NCBI RefSeq assembly: GCF_918797505.1
Contig: NC_092801.1
Coordinates: forward strand, 23,684,116 to 23,748,115
DNA: 64,000 bases
Source: Bemisia tabaci
Lineage: Eukaryota; Arthropoda; Insecta; Hemiptera; Aleyrodidae
Direction of reading: 5' to 3'
The notes beneath the pieces are model-generated. The model was given only the letters and a program-made list of their open reading frames with translations. It had not been told where the DNA came from and did not search any database. The position numbers were made by a program, and so were the translations under genes. This document shows positions 54,990-64,000 of the stretch, in pieces; position 1 is the stretch's first letter; each line of letters starts with the position of its first letter.

Positions 54990-55560
54990 ATATCCGCTGT
55001 TTTTACAGATATGGCTTCACATGCAGCAAAACCATCGTACCCCCCGCGCAACCCCTCCACCACCACCATCCCCAAATCGCAAAGCCCCCGCCGCAGGAGG
55101 GGCTCCCCAAACCCCGATGACGTCATTCCCGAGCCAGGATCATATTTTCCACACTCGAGAAGATTCCGAAAATGCGTTACCGCGCCGATGCAATCAGCGG
55201 GGGGCGGGGTGGGGGTGGAAGTGGGGGTGGCGAGCCGAAATTAGCGGGGGCTGAAATGAAGGGGTCGCGGGAGGGAGGGGCGTCCCACAGCGGAGCATCG
55301 CGGACACCTGGGTAAAAAGGTAAGCGGCGCTCGCCCATCGTGGCCTGATCTGATCTTCGAGAGGGCGGTCTCGGCCCTTCAGTCCCTTTCGCCGCCAGCC
55401 GACGTCGGAAACCCGTCCCCGCGCGACACGCTCGATCCCGCTCAACAACACTTCCGGTGATCCACGCTACTTCCGGTGATCCACGCCACTTCCGGTGGTC
55501 CACGCTACTTCCGGTTTTACCGCCCGATACCCGGTCTGACTTTCCCGCGGGTTCCTCTGT
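54990..55560. promoter_or_regulatory. CpG-rich region, possible promoter
   Basis: This stretch departs from the AT-rich background and is rich in CpG (GCGCGACACGCTCGATCCCG and similar). Overlapping open frames on both strands (55177-55503 and 55194-55451 minus, 54987-55244 plus) are Pro/Arg/Gly-rich and look like composition artefacts. A GGTAAG donor-like site follows AAAA at ~55316. It may mark the 5' end of a neighbouring gene, but no exon can be proven. Confidence 0.3.
55450..55514. repeat. 19-bp tandem repeat with ETS-like motifs
   Basis: ACTTCCGG begins at 55450, 55469, 55488 and 55507, exactly 19 bp apart; the unit is ACTTCCGGTGATCCACGCT with few changes. CTTCCGG is the inverse of the CCGGAAG core bound by ETS transcription factors. 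Confidence 0.85.
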
Positions 55561-55664
55561 GAACTTTCGATGTGTTGAGCTTTTGGCCGCTGAGATCGCG
55601 GTGGCGGATTGAGATGCGTGCTTATGAATGACCTTGGCGATGAGCGGCTCTTTACATAAATTCA

Positions 55665-56462
55665 GGTAATTTCTCTTACTCTAGTGCACGCTCAGATGTT
55701 GCGGAAATCAAGCAGATCATAATGGTGAAAAACGATATCCCAAGTAGTTTTCAGCGAAAAAATCGCGATTTTTTGATGCTCAGTTGCGATTTTGTTACGA
55801 TAGGTATTTTGGCGATGAGACCGCTAGGATCTCCTACGTCCCCATCAATATCCCTAGTAGCAGTTTTTAACAGAAAAATCGCGATATTTTGATACTCAGC
55901 TGCGATTTTGTTACGATATTTTGGCGATGAAATCGCTAGGATCATAAACGTCCCCATCAATATCCCGAGTAGCAGTTTTCAATGGAAAAATCACGATATT
56001 TTGATTTTTAGTTGCGATTTAGTTTGATATTTTGGCGATGAGATCGCTAGGATCTTCTACGTCCCCATCAATATCCCAAGTAGCAGCTTTCAGCGGAAAA
56101 TTCGCGATATTTGGATAGAAAAATGCGATTTTTTAATGATATTTTGACGATAAAATCGTTAGGATCATTACTTATACATTTTTCATCCTCTAGTGCACAA
56201 TCAGATTTTCCGGAAAACGCGCAAATACGCATGGTGAATAACAAGATCCCTAGTAGCAGTTTTCAACGGAAAAATCGCGATATTTTGATATTGAGTTGCG
56301 ATTTTTTTACGATACTTTGGCAATGAGATCGCAAGGATCGTTACTCATACCTTTCTCATACTTTAGGGCACGCTCGGATTTACCGGGACGCAGATCCGTA
56401 GGGTGAAAAACAATATCCCGAGAAGCAGTTTTCAACAGAAAAATCGCGACATTTTGATGTAA
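55665..56462 (+). repeat. tandem array of ~112-bp and ~170-bp units
   Basis: AGTAGCAGTTTTCAACGG-like starts lie near 55740, 55853, 55967, 56078, 56248 and 56418. Each is followed by AAAATCGCGATATTTTGAT and TTGGCGATGAGATCGC-like blocks. The 170-bp units add a CTCTAGTGCACGCTCAGAT-type segment missing from the 112-bp ones. No coding function. Confidence 0.85.
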
Positions 56463-57574
56463 CTGTTCTTACGTAACTGCATTTCAATATTGCCAACTTT
56501 TTGCTCGCGAATTGTAATTTTACCAGAACAATCTTGGGCATTTTGAATTGAAAATTTCACAGACTTTTCCTCTGATCTTATGCAAGGACAATTTATGGAT
56601 CTTAGGAACATTTTGGACAACAATTTCTCCGCTTTATTTTTGTAAAAAATTTTGTTAAAAAAATTGTTTTAATCAATTTTGCAACATTGGAATGCAGTTA
56701 CGTTTCATCGTGCGGGGAACGAATTCGAGCCCCAACTAGATTGGTGCACTAAAGTTAATCGAATAAATCATACCAAGAAAAAGGATTTCTCCGACGATTT
56801 TAGTCACGCTGAGGGAAGCACTTGTTGCGTCAAGAAAGTTCTTATCTCCTTCTTGACGCAATGTACATTTTCCTGGCCGAAATAGCGTGACCCGAAACAG
56901 CCGTACAGAAATCTATTTCCGTATGATTAGAACCCCGATTTTCTAAATATGAATAGGTAAAGATGATGAGTTACAGCTTCATTTTTAAATTTTTAAATAC
57001 AAAAAACTAGGAGGTTGGTGATTTTGAATAGAATGTGCTTCGAAGCAAGTTCCATGAAGAGTTGATCAAAAAATTTCAACATTCAATTTCGCAATACCAG
57101 TTCGAATAGTTTCTGGAATCATGAAACTGAAGATTAAAACTTTGAAATTTGATTTTTCGATATCCGACCTTAATTCATCGAAGATTTTGTTTCATTGTGC
57201 GATTCATGTTTGATACAGGGTGCATTTTAGTATGCATGCTAGAACATATTATATTTTTTATTCGGATTTTGCTTTGAGCGAAACTTGAAACCAACCGAAG
57301 CCATTATCTAACCTCAGAATCTCTTTACCAGTTATTAGCAAACTCACTCGAGTAGAGATTAAGCTGATACTAAGACAGTCACTGAATATGCAATGCCTGA
57401 TATCTTAAATACTTTACCGCATTATAAAAAAATTAAAATACAAACGATGATTATACTTACATTGTACATAATTTGAAAAAAAACTCCCCGATCACAAACA
57501 GCTCTTCACGAAAATTAAATAGACATTGCACTGGTGTGAGTATAGTTTCTTCACTTTTATATGAATTATATATG
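56463..57574. other. no gene seen
   Basis: AT-rich, unassigned; a short CTTGTTGCGTCAAGAAAG / CTTCTTGACGCAATG hairpin near 56820-56862. Confidence 0.5.
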
Positions 57575-58000
57575 CACTGGAAAATAATAAATTTTATCTA
57601 GAGTCCAGACTCTTCAAAACATTGACAACACTGAAAAAAAAAAGCCGTCCTTACGGGCTATATAGGCATACCGTTCGCGTTCCGGGTTCAGAGGCCGAAA
57701 GTTCCGGGCGTAGAACCCGGAGCAATCGAAGCTTCTGGCTCCACCCTACGGAACTTTCAGCCTCTGAACCCGGAACGCGAACGGTATGCCTATATAGCCC
57801 GTAAGGACGGCTCCCACGGCCGGAGTTTTTTTATCAGTGAAGAAAAAGGACTCTTGATTCAATCAGATTTAAGGTTAAATCAAAAGGAAATCCGATCAAA
57901 TTAAGAGGCTTGGTTCTTGATTTAAGCTTAAATCTGATTGAATCAAGAGTATTTTTTTTTGTCGATGTTTTTAAGAGTCTGGGCTCTAGATCCAATGTGT
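57575..58000. mobile_element. family B MITE with nested family D MITE
   Basis: Family B left part 57575-57628 (CTAGAGTCCAGACTCTTC) and right part 57840-58000 (GTCTGGGCTCTAGATCCAAT). The family D palindrome at 57629-57839 (CACTGAAAAAAAAAAGCCGT to TTTTTTTATCAGTG) interrupts GACAAGAAAA, with AA duplicated. Confidence 0.87.
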
Positions 58001-58567
58001 GTTGGCCAAAATACGTCCACAATCTTAGACGTAGGTACACGGGAAGATGAAACGATACTGCTGACGGCCTTATTTTCTTAATATCGAAGTAGAAAGTTCA
58101 CTCGCTCATTTTCTAATAATCCGGATTGATTTTTCATTTTTTCTTCGCATTTTTATCGAGGAAGCATCTCGTTTTGTTTGTCTTCCTTGCACATAGCCGT
58201 GGGCGTAACTTGGCGAACTTAGAGACGAAGCGGGTCACGGCACAATGACGTCAGTTTTGCGAGTTTCTTTTACAAATTTGCAATGGTCGTTTGGCGAAAA
58301 CGACACCTATAAATCTAAAATGACGAACTTCAGCAGTGGAGGAGAGAATTCAGCGTTTTCGGCGTGCGCGGGAGAGAGAATTGTTTTTTCAAAGAGATTT
58401 GAGAGTGAATTATAATTTATTCATGATTCACTTAAGTATCAATCATTGAAGCTTGAATAAAAAAAGACCGAGTAACATCAAAATCACATCAGAGTTTGCT
58501 ATCATTTATCGCGAAACGAAAGTTTTAAGGGACCCAAGACATACTCCTCGGATAGATAACAATAATT
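58001..58567. other. no gene seen
   Basis: Unassigned sequence. Confidence 0.5.
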
Positions 58568-58809
58568 GAGGGGCTTGGAGGCGCATAAGTGCAGTTTTTG
58601 AAAAATTTGAGTAATTAATGATTTCAAGCTACAATAGCCGTAATGTATGTTCTGTGAAAAATTCGCTCCCAAATTCCAATTTTTTAGCATCAAAAAGTCA
58701 GTTTGAACTTTCTTGCCGCCGTAAGGATCCTGGTAAATTCGAAACTTCGAAAACCTATTTCTTAAAATAGCAAAAACTGCACTTATGCGCCTTGTCTTCC
58801 AAGCCCCGC
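58568..58809. mobile_element. family N palindrome
   Basis: GAGGGGCTTGGAGGCGCATA and ATGCGCCTTGTCTTCCAAGC ends, with AAAAAGTCAGTTTGAACTTT inside; very close to the 33606 copy. Confidence 0.8.
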
Positions 58810-59203
58810 AATTATTGTTGCACAAAGAGCGCCCTCGAACTTGCATAGTACATTCGAGGCAAAACAGTAAAGAAACCTCAGGTGGAAAAGTTAGATCTAC
58901 TCATTTTAATAATTTGTAGAATTCAGGGACCAGCCTGTAAATATTTCAAGTTATTCTATAAATTGAAGAGAATCATTACCATTGTTCCTCCATAATAGCC
59001 TTAACATTCATACCCTCTTCGTCTCAATTTTACTCCGTCTGAATTTACAAGAAGAAACCGCCCTAGTGCGAATCAGGATATGGCTGCGAAGTTTTGGTCT
59101 CACAATCAGTTCCGGATTAAATCAGTTTTAATTATCAATATGGATCCTGGTGGATTATCAATCTCTTATCATATAATTTCAAAGCATGTACGTTCCTCTC
59201 TAA
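58810..59203. other. no gene seen
   Basis: Unassigned sequence. Confidence 0.5.
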
Positions 59204-59573
59204 GGCCTTGTCCACACGAGCGCGGTTCGCGGAACTTAGTTCGAGGGACTGTTCCCGGAACAAGTTTTTAGCTGAGCTAAAACTTATTCCTCCAAAACTC
59301 GGAATTTCCCCCGTACCGAGCTTCTGCATGTGTTTCCTTTAATGTGAATTTTTTTTTGTTTTTTACGTCCTTTACATATCTTGACATTTATTTTTGTTAC
59401 TTTGGCGGCCGTAGTAATCTACTATTTTGCAATAATTGTATAGTTTAATTGAAGTTCCAGTTCCAGTTCGGGTGAACTCGTGTGGACAGCATGCCTCGTT
59501 TTAAGGAACAAGTTCCGGGAACTGAGCAGTTCGAGGAATAAGTTCCGCGAACTGCGCTCGTGTGGACACGGCT
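59204..59573. mobile_element. palindromic MITE with TAA duplication
   Basis: GGCCTTGTCCACACGAGCGC and GCGCTCGTGTGGACACGGCT ends are flanked by TAA at 59201-59203 and 59574-59576. Subterminal GTTCGCGGAACTTAG / AAGTTCCGCGAACTG is inverted. A 3-bp TAA duplication fits PIF/Harbinger-type elements. A related TGTGGACAAGGCCTTCCATT occurs inside family O. Confidence 0.75.
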
Positions 59574-59717
59574 TAAAGAAAAAATTCCCATACGTGGAAA
59601 GGGAGTTATTCTGAATCTAGAATGAAGATGAAAATGAAGCTCTAAAGATCTTGCATTGCGTCAATGCTGTACGGGTTTCAAAGAAAATGACATTTGTAAT
59701 CTGTTGGACGAAGTAAA

Positions 59718-59845
59718 ATTGGACGTATTTTTACCAAACGGAACTAAGTGCATTAAGACATGAGCCCTGAAACCCATGAGAATATCTGCATAACAGGGCT
59801 CGCGTCTTATTGCACATAGTTCCGTTTGGTAGAAATACGTCCAAT
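59718..59845. mobile_element. family I short palindrome
   Basis: ATTGGACGTATTTTTACCAA and TTGGTAGAAATACGTCCAAT ends, with ATGAGCCCTGAAACCCATGA and CAGGGCTCGCGTC in the loop part. Confidence 0.85.
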
Positions 59846-60189
59846 TGATTCGAACGCTCTTTAATTTTTACATTAATATAAATGCGTAGTATCTATCTAA
59901 AATTTTATTGATTTTAGCATGTAATCCATAGACAAATCAGTGAAACAGTCAGAGATACCCAACAGTTTGCGGTTAATTTTTTTGAAACTTTTCTTCATAA
60001 AGTTGCGTGGAAACTGACCCAGATGATTTTCCCTTAACAACATTTACTTAAGTACATAACTCCTCACAACTTTAGAGGAACTTCGTTCAATGATACTCCC
60101 TCCTCTTCCAAATGAAGAACGTGAAACATTGAACCAATATGCTTGACTTTCTACGCTAATTTTCGTTCCCTTAAAACCCCGCACAGCCG
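59846..60189. other. no gene seen
   Basis: Unassigned sequence. Confidence 0.5.
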
Positions 60190-60421
60190 CACAGTGGATC
60201 GAGTCAATAGGAGAGGTCGCGGACAAAATTTAGAAACTTTAAACGCTTATAACTCCGTTTATACAAAACTTCGAAGTTCTGAAAGTGGCTCCATTGGTTT
60301 TCTCGTGAAATTTTCTTCAAGAAGCACCTCTTAAAGTTTAAAATGTGGCGATATAAACATAAAAATTTGTAGTTTTACTCAAAAATTTCATGTCCGGCCT
60401 CTCTAATTGACTCAAACCACT
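60190..60421. mobile_element. family T palindrome next to family C
   Basis: CACAGTGGATCGAGTCAATA and the inverted AATTGACTCAAACCACTCTG end. The same family is nested in the family C copy at 28560-28782. Confidence 0.78.
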
Positions 60422-60674
60422 CTGCCGTCCTAAGGAAAAACGCAGTATGAACATACAAAAGTTGTCGAGTTTCCTTCAATTAAATGTTTATTTTTGAGGA
60501 AAGTTATGATTATTTTTCCTTGAAATTCTCTAGGACTAAAGGAGAAATTGCAAACGAAATTATCTGCAAAATTGGAAGGAAAATGTTCTCAAGTTTAGCA
60601 GGAAATTCGTGTTTTATCAAAAGAAATTTGGCAACGCCTGAAGGCTCATACGGCGTTTTTCCTTAGCACGGCAG
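60422..60674. mobile_element. family C MITE
   Basis: CTGCCGTCCTAAGGAAAAAC to TTTTTCCTTAGCACGGCAG, complete; CACT lies on both sides. Confidence 0.85.
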
Positions 60675-61014
60675 CACTGTGAGCCGTATAAAAAAGAGGA
60701 TCATTTCCTGATTCTGTACAAGTCCGCACCGTGTATGCAGTCTTATCGCCATTTTCTATGCCCTGAGGTTTTATTTGTCTCGTGAACACTGTGAGCAAGT
60801 CAATGAACTAAATTCGCCAAAACGTTGATAATCAGGTTGACGTTAAACGCAAGGACGTTAATTCCCGGCTCGCAAACTGAGAATATAGAGATTAAACCGG
60901 AAAATAGCGTGTGCTCGACGTAAAGCCGATCATTCAAGACTTTATGTCTCGTGTCTCACTTAAAGCGACAAATTGCGCAGGTCAAGGTCCTCGGTCAATC
61001 TTGGCATTGCCGAA
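60675..61014. other. no gene seen
   Basis: Unassigned sequence. Confidence 0.5.
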
Positions 61015-61516
61015 ATGGAGATGTTACATGTGTGAGAAAGCGATTTGACTGTTGATTCTTATCTAAAAGTTCGCGAGAAACACGATGTGGCTACTGGTTT
61101 TCTCTGAAATCAACTCCAAAATTCAAACAAAACTCTCAAGTTGAAGCCAAAATGGAGGGGATATCCCACGCTATCCTGAGAGTCCACGTCTACATCAAGA
61201 CGAACTCTCGATGCAAAGATAGAGAGCAAATACAATAGCAGTGATGCCGTGTTTTCAATTTTAGAGTCCCCAAATAAAGTGGCAGCCCTGTCAATGTACT
61301 TGCTTCCTATCTTTGCATGGAGAGTTCGTCTTGATGTAGAGGTGGACTCTCAAGATAGCTTGGGATATCCCTTCCATTTTGGCTTCAACTTAAGAGCTTT
61401 TTTGAGCTTGGGAGATAATTTCAGAGAAAACCAGTGGCACCATCGTGTTTCTCGCGAACTTTTACATCTGAATCAACAGTCAAATCGCAAATTCCTCACA
61501 CATGCAACATCTCCAT
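61015..61516. mobile_element. family L palindromic element
   Basis: Third copy: GAGATGTTACATGTGTGAG to CACACATGCAACATCTCC, with GGGGATATCCCACGCTATCC inside. The 141-codon frame over its right arm (61249-61674) is non-coding readthrough. Confidence 0.85.
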
Positions 61517-61628
61517 TTAATGCTTTTCCGGGCTCATCTCAATGTGTGGTTACGCCCTTATGTCAGCTGAGCGACGATTTAATTGGGTTGATTCGCAGAG
61601 ATCCTTCAAGCCTGGAGATGCACAGAAC

Positions 61629-61792
61629 CAGTGGCGTGGCGTGCTTTGCGATTTATCGATACTTCCCCATTTGAAGTTGTGGCAAATAATCGATTCTTAA
61701 GGTGTTCGCTGCGAACACCCTGTTTATCGATACTTCTCTACAGGTTAAAATGACAGATCCATCGATATATCACAAAGCACGCAACGCCACTG
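61629..61792. mobile_element. family G hAT-type MITE with 8-bp duplication
   Basis: Perfect CACAGAAC duplication at 61621-61628 and 61793-61800; ends CAGTGGCGTGGCGTG and CACGCAACGCCACTG. Confidence 0.92.
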
Positions 61793-61800
61793 CACAGAAC

Positions 61801-63333
61801 AATAAATTTCTCGGAGGAGGTGGCTGTAACCACAACGTGAAGGCATATATGAAGGCTATTTTAGGAAACACCCCCATTGACAAGCTGGACAAATCAACTC
61901 GCGGTGTTGAAAGCGCGGGAAAGTTATTCATGCCGCGAAGTCGAGTTTTTCGATGAGAAAAAACTTTTGTAAAAATGTATTCATCGCAGTGGCCATTCAT
62001 CTGTTGATAGCACGCAAATTGCACAAAACTAATTAAAGTTTCGAATGCTGTAAATCAGTAGCGGACGTCAAAACTGCGGTGACTCTATTGATTGCGATTC
62101 AGAAGTTCAGCGCCTACAAATAGAGCCGTGCCCTGTTAGGATGAAACGCCTTAACAGCACTCTCAAGTTGCCGGATTCCCTCTATTGAAATGAAAATTGT
62201 TGGGGGAAATTGTGAATTTTTTTCTTTGAATATTTCGAGGGATTTTCTCAGATACATTACCTGGCATTTCGATGACCAAAGTGCGAAATCACGTTTAACT
62301 CCATTGTGATGTCTCAAACTTCTGGCTTATTTCTCATTTTTCGAAGCCATATAACTTTATAATTTGAAATTCACTTATAATATTCTGCTAATATAGAGAA
62401 AAAGTGCTTTAACGAAATGACATTTTTCGATGAAAAAATAAAGTACTTATGGCAGAGATTTTGCAACGTTGCAAGCGGATAAACGTGGTTTCGTATTTTG
62501 GTCATCGATGTGTGATAACGCCAATGAAACATATTCATGAACTTTTAAAAAATAAATATTTTAGTACGTGATATTTGGCAGCGTTTGAATGTTTAAGCGG
62601 CGTTCTTCCACAGCGCATCAAAACTCAATGAATTACTTTCTCAATGAAGTGGTCTTCCACGAAATTTTCCTCATTATTTGACAAATGCATCGTACAAACC
62701 GTGCAAAAAATGGACAAAAAACGGAACAAAAAATGTTTTAAATGCAGAATTTCGACATCGGATGCAAGGTAACCAGAGTGCAAAAACTGTTTTAAAAATA
62801 ACAATTTAAAAAATTATGATAATACTATCTCACTAAAATGTAGCTATATGTATGAAGAGGCTCACATCAAAGTTTTAGTGCGCTGCTGCAGTGAGAAAGA
62901 ACAACTTTTGAGCATTGAATCCTGCTGTCTATATTTCTAATACTAATTTTTAAAGAAATTAACGTTTATGTTTACTTTATAGACCTACTTTCATACACAT
63001 TGATTCAGCGGCTTTTTCTGACTGAACATTCAGAGAAGGCAGAACTTACATAAATGGATTATAATAATCGCTATTTTTATTTCGGAGGGTAGCGCAGAGA
63101 GTATCTTTCGTGATCTAATACAATTATGTCATAATTTTAATCCTAGCTCTTTTTATACATCAATTTATGACATTCCAATCTTTATGATTGATTGCAAGAG
63201 TGTACAAAATATAATACACTTACAAATATATTTAAGAACACCATGTTTCCACGCCGTGTACGTAAAAAACGCTACTACTGGGTGAAATCGTGGATAAAAT
63301 TCCATGAAAATTCCGGAAGAAAATGTCCATGAT
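61801..63333. other. no gene seen; decayed family C half
   Basis: AT-rich. 62560-62622 (ATATTTGGCAGCGTTTGAAT, GGCGTTCTTCCACAGCG) resembles the right end of family C, strongly diverged. Nothing else is recognised. Confidence 0.45.
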
Positions 63334-64000
63334 CAGGGCCGGATTTATCTACTTGCCATCCATGGGCCTCTACTATTTTGCTGCCTCCCTCTCATTCGTT
63401 TTGAAACAACGATGAAAACCATCATGAACGTGCTAGCGGGGAAGGGGTGCATAAGACGCGTTTACTCGTGTTGAACACATTTTTTGGGAAAGCCCTGTCA
63501 ACACTACTAGCAAAAGTTCACGGAACTTTGCGCGAAAGTTAGGTTTCGTAAACCTATCTCTATGTGGACAAGGCCTTCCATTCATAAGAAATGAACGAAA
63601 ATATTATGAAAGAACAAACATAAATGTGGATTAATGATTTTTACTTCCGCCGCCGCGCCTCGCAGAGCGCAGTGTGTTTGACGCAATGCGTGAAGTATTC
63701 ACGCAGTCTTGTAGGCGCTATGCGTCTCACGCTGATCGCACTGTATTTGCCGCAATGCATGAGGTATTCATGCATTCTTGTAGGCGCTATCCGTTTCACA
63801 CTGTCCGCAATGACCGCACTGTGTATCACGCAATGCGTGAAGTATTCGTGCAGTCTTGTAGGCGCTAATATGTGTTACATGCCGATGCCGAGGGCTTCTC
63901 CTTTTCATCTCAAGTCCTCGTCATCATTTCTCTCTAGGTAAGTCGCGCCGTTCTAGGCCAAATTGTGTGTTTGGTTTCTCTCTTAACTCGGCTAATTAAA
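63334..64000 (+). mobile_element. family O element, runs off the window
   Basis: Same orientation as 42037-42919: CAGGGCCGGATTTATCTACT at the left end, then CTTGCCATCCATGGGCC and GCAATGCGTGAAGTATTCAC units at 63685-63870. The right end lies beyond the window. Confidence 0.8.

Noticed and set aside
55177..55503. Pro/Arg-rich 108-codon minus-strand frame
   Set aside because: Composition artefact in a CpG-rich block; overlapping frames on both strands and no domain.
7235..63900. Possible CRISPR-like spaced repeats
   Set aside because: Repeats are dispersed palindromic elements or long-unit tandem arrays without uniform short repeats and unique spacers; the genome is eukaryotic.

Overview
This is a eukaryotic, almost certainly insect, genomic window. 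It is AT-rich, has no operons or bacterial-style gene packing, and is dominated by small palindromic (MITE-like) DNA elements, foldback elements and LINE and mariner remnants. One multi-exon protein gene can be supported: a precursor of natalisin, an arthropod-specific neuropeptide family (FxxxR-amide) that acts through a tachykinin-receptor-like GPCR. A short TTAGG run fits an insect. The density of small nested palindromic elements reminds me of a hemipteran such as a whitefly, but that species guess is weak.

Layout. 1-7400: nested repeats (hAT-type MITEs with 8-bp target duplications, one carrying a TTAA-type MITE, a 147-bp satellite-linked family, a LINE tail). 7430-7810: GC-rich natalisin promoter and signal-peptide exon. 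7807-18920: 11-kb intron 1, holding a 147-bp-period satellite array, a 2-kb foldback palindrome split by a 5'-truncated LINE with a 12-bp target duplication, and a rearranged mariner with TA duplications. 18921-19231: exon 2 with three FWxxRG peptides. 19232-22673: intron 2, with a palindrome carrying hammerhead-ribozyme-like motifs on both strands. 22674-22786: exon 3, a small linker exon found by splice-site and phase reasoning. 22787-25778: intron 3. 25779-26062: exon 4 with the fourth FWxxRG peptide and the stop codon. The four exons are phase-compatible and give a 261-residue precursor.

26063-64000: no further gene was recognised. It contains about twenty repeat families, many in several copies, including two long palindromes (35912-37122 and 50345-51975), each inserted into an older palindromic element, and hAT-like elements of about 0.9 kb (42037-42919 and others). 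A CpG-rich stretch at 54990-55560 holds four ETS-like CTTCCGG motifs at exact 19-bp spacing, followed by a roughly 112/170-bp tandem array; it may be the promoter side of an unseen neighbouring gene. Family letters A to U used below are local names given here.
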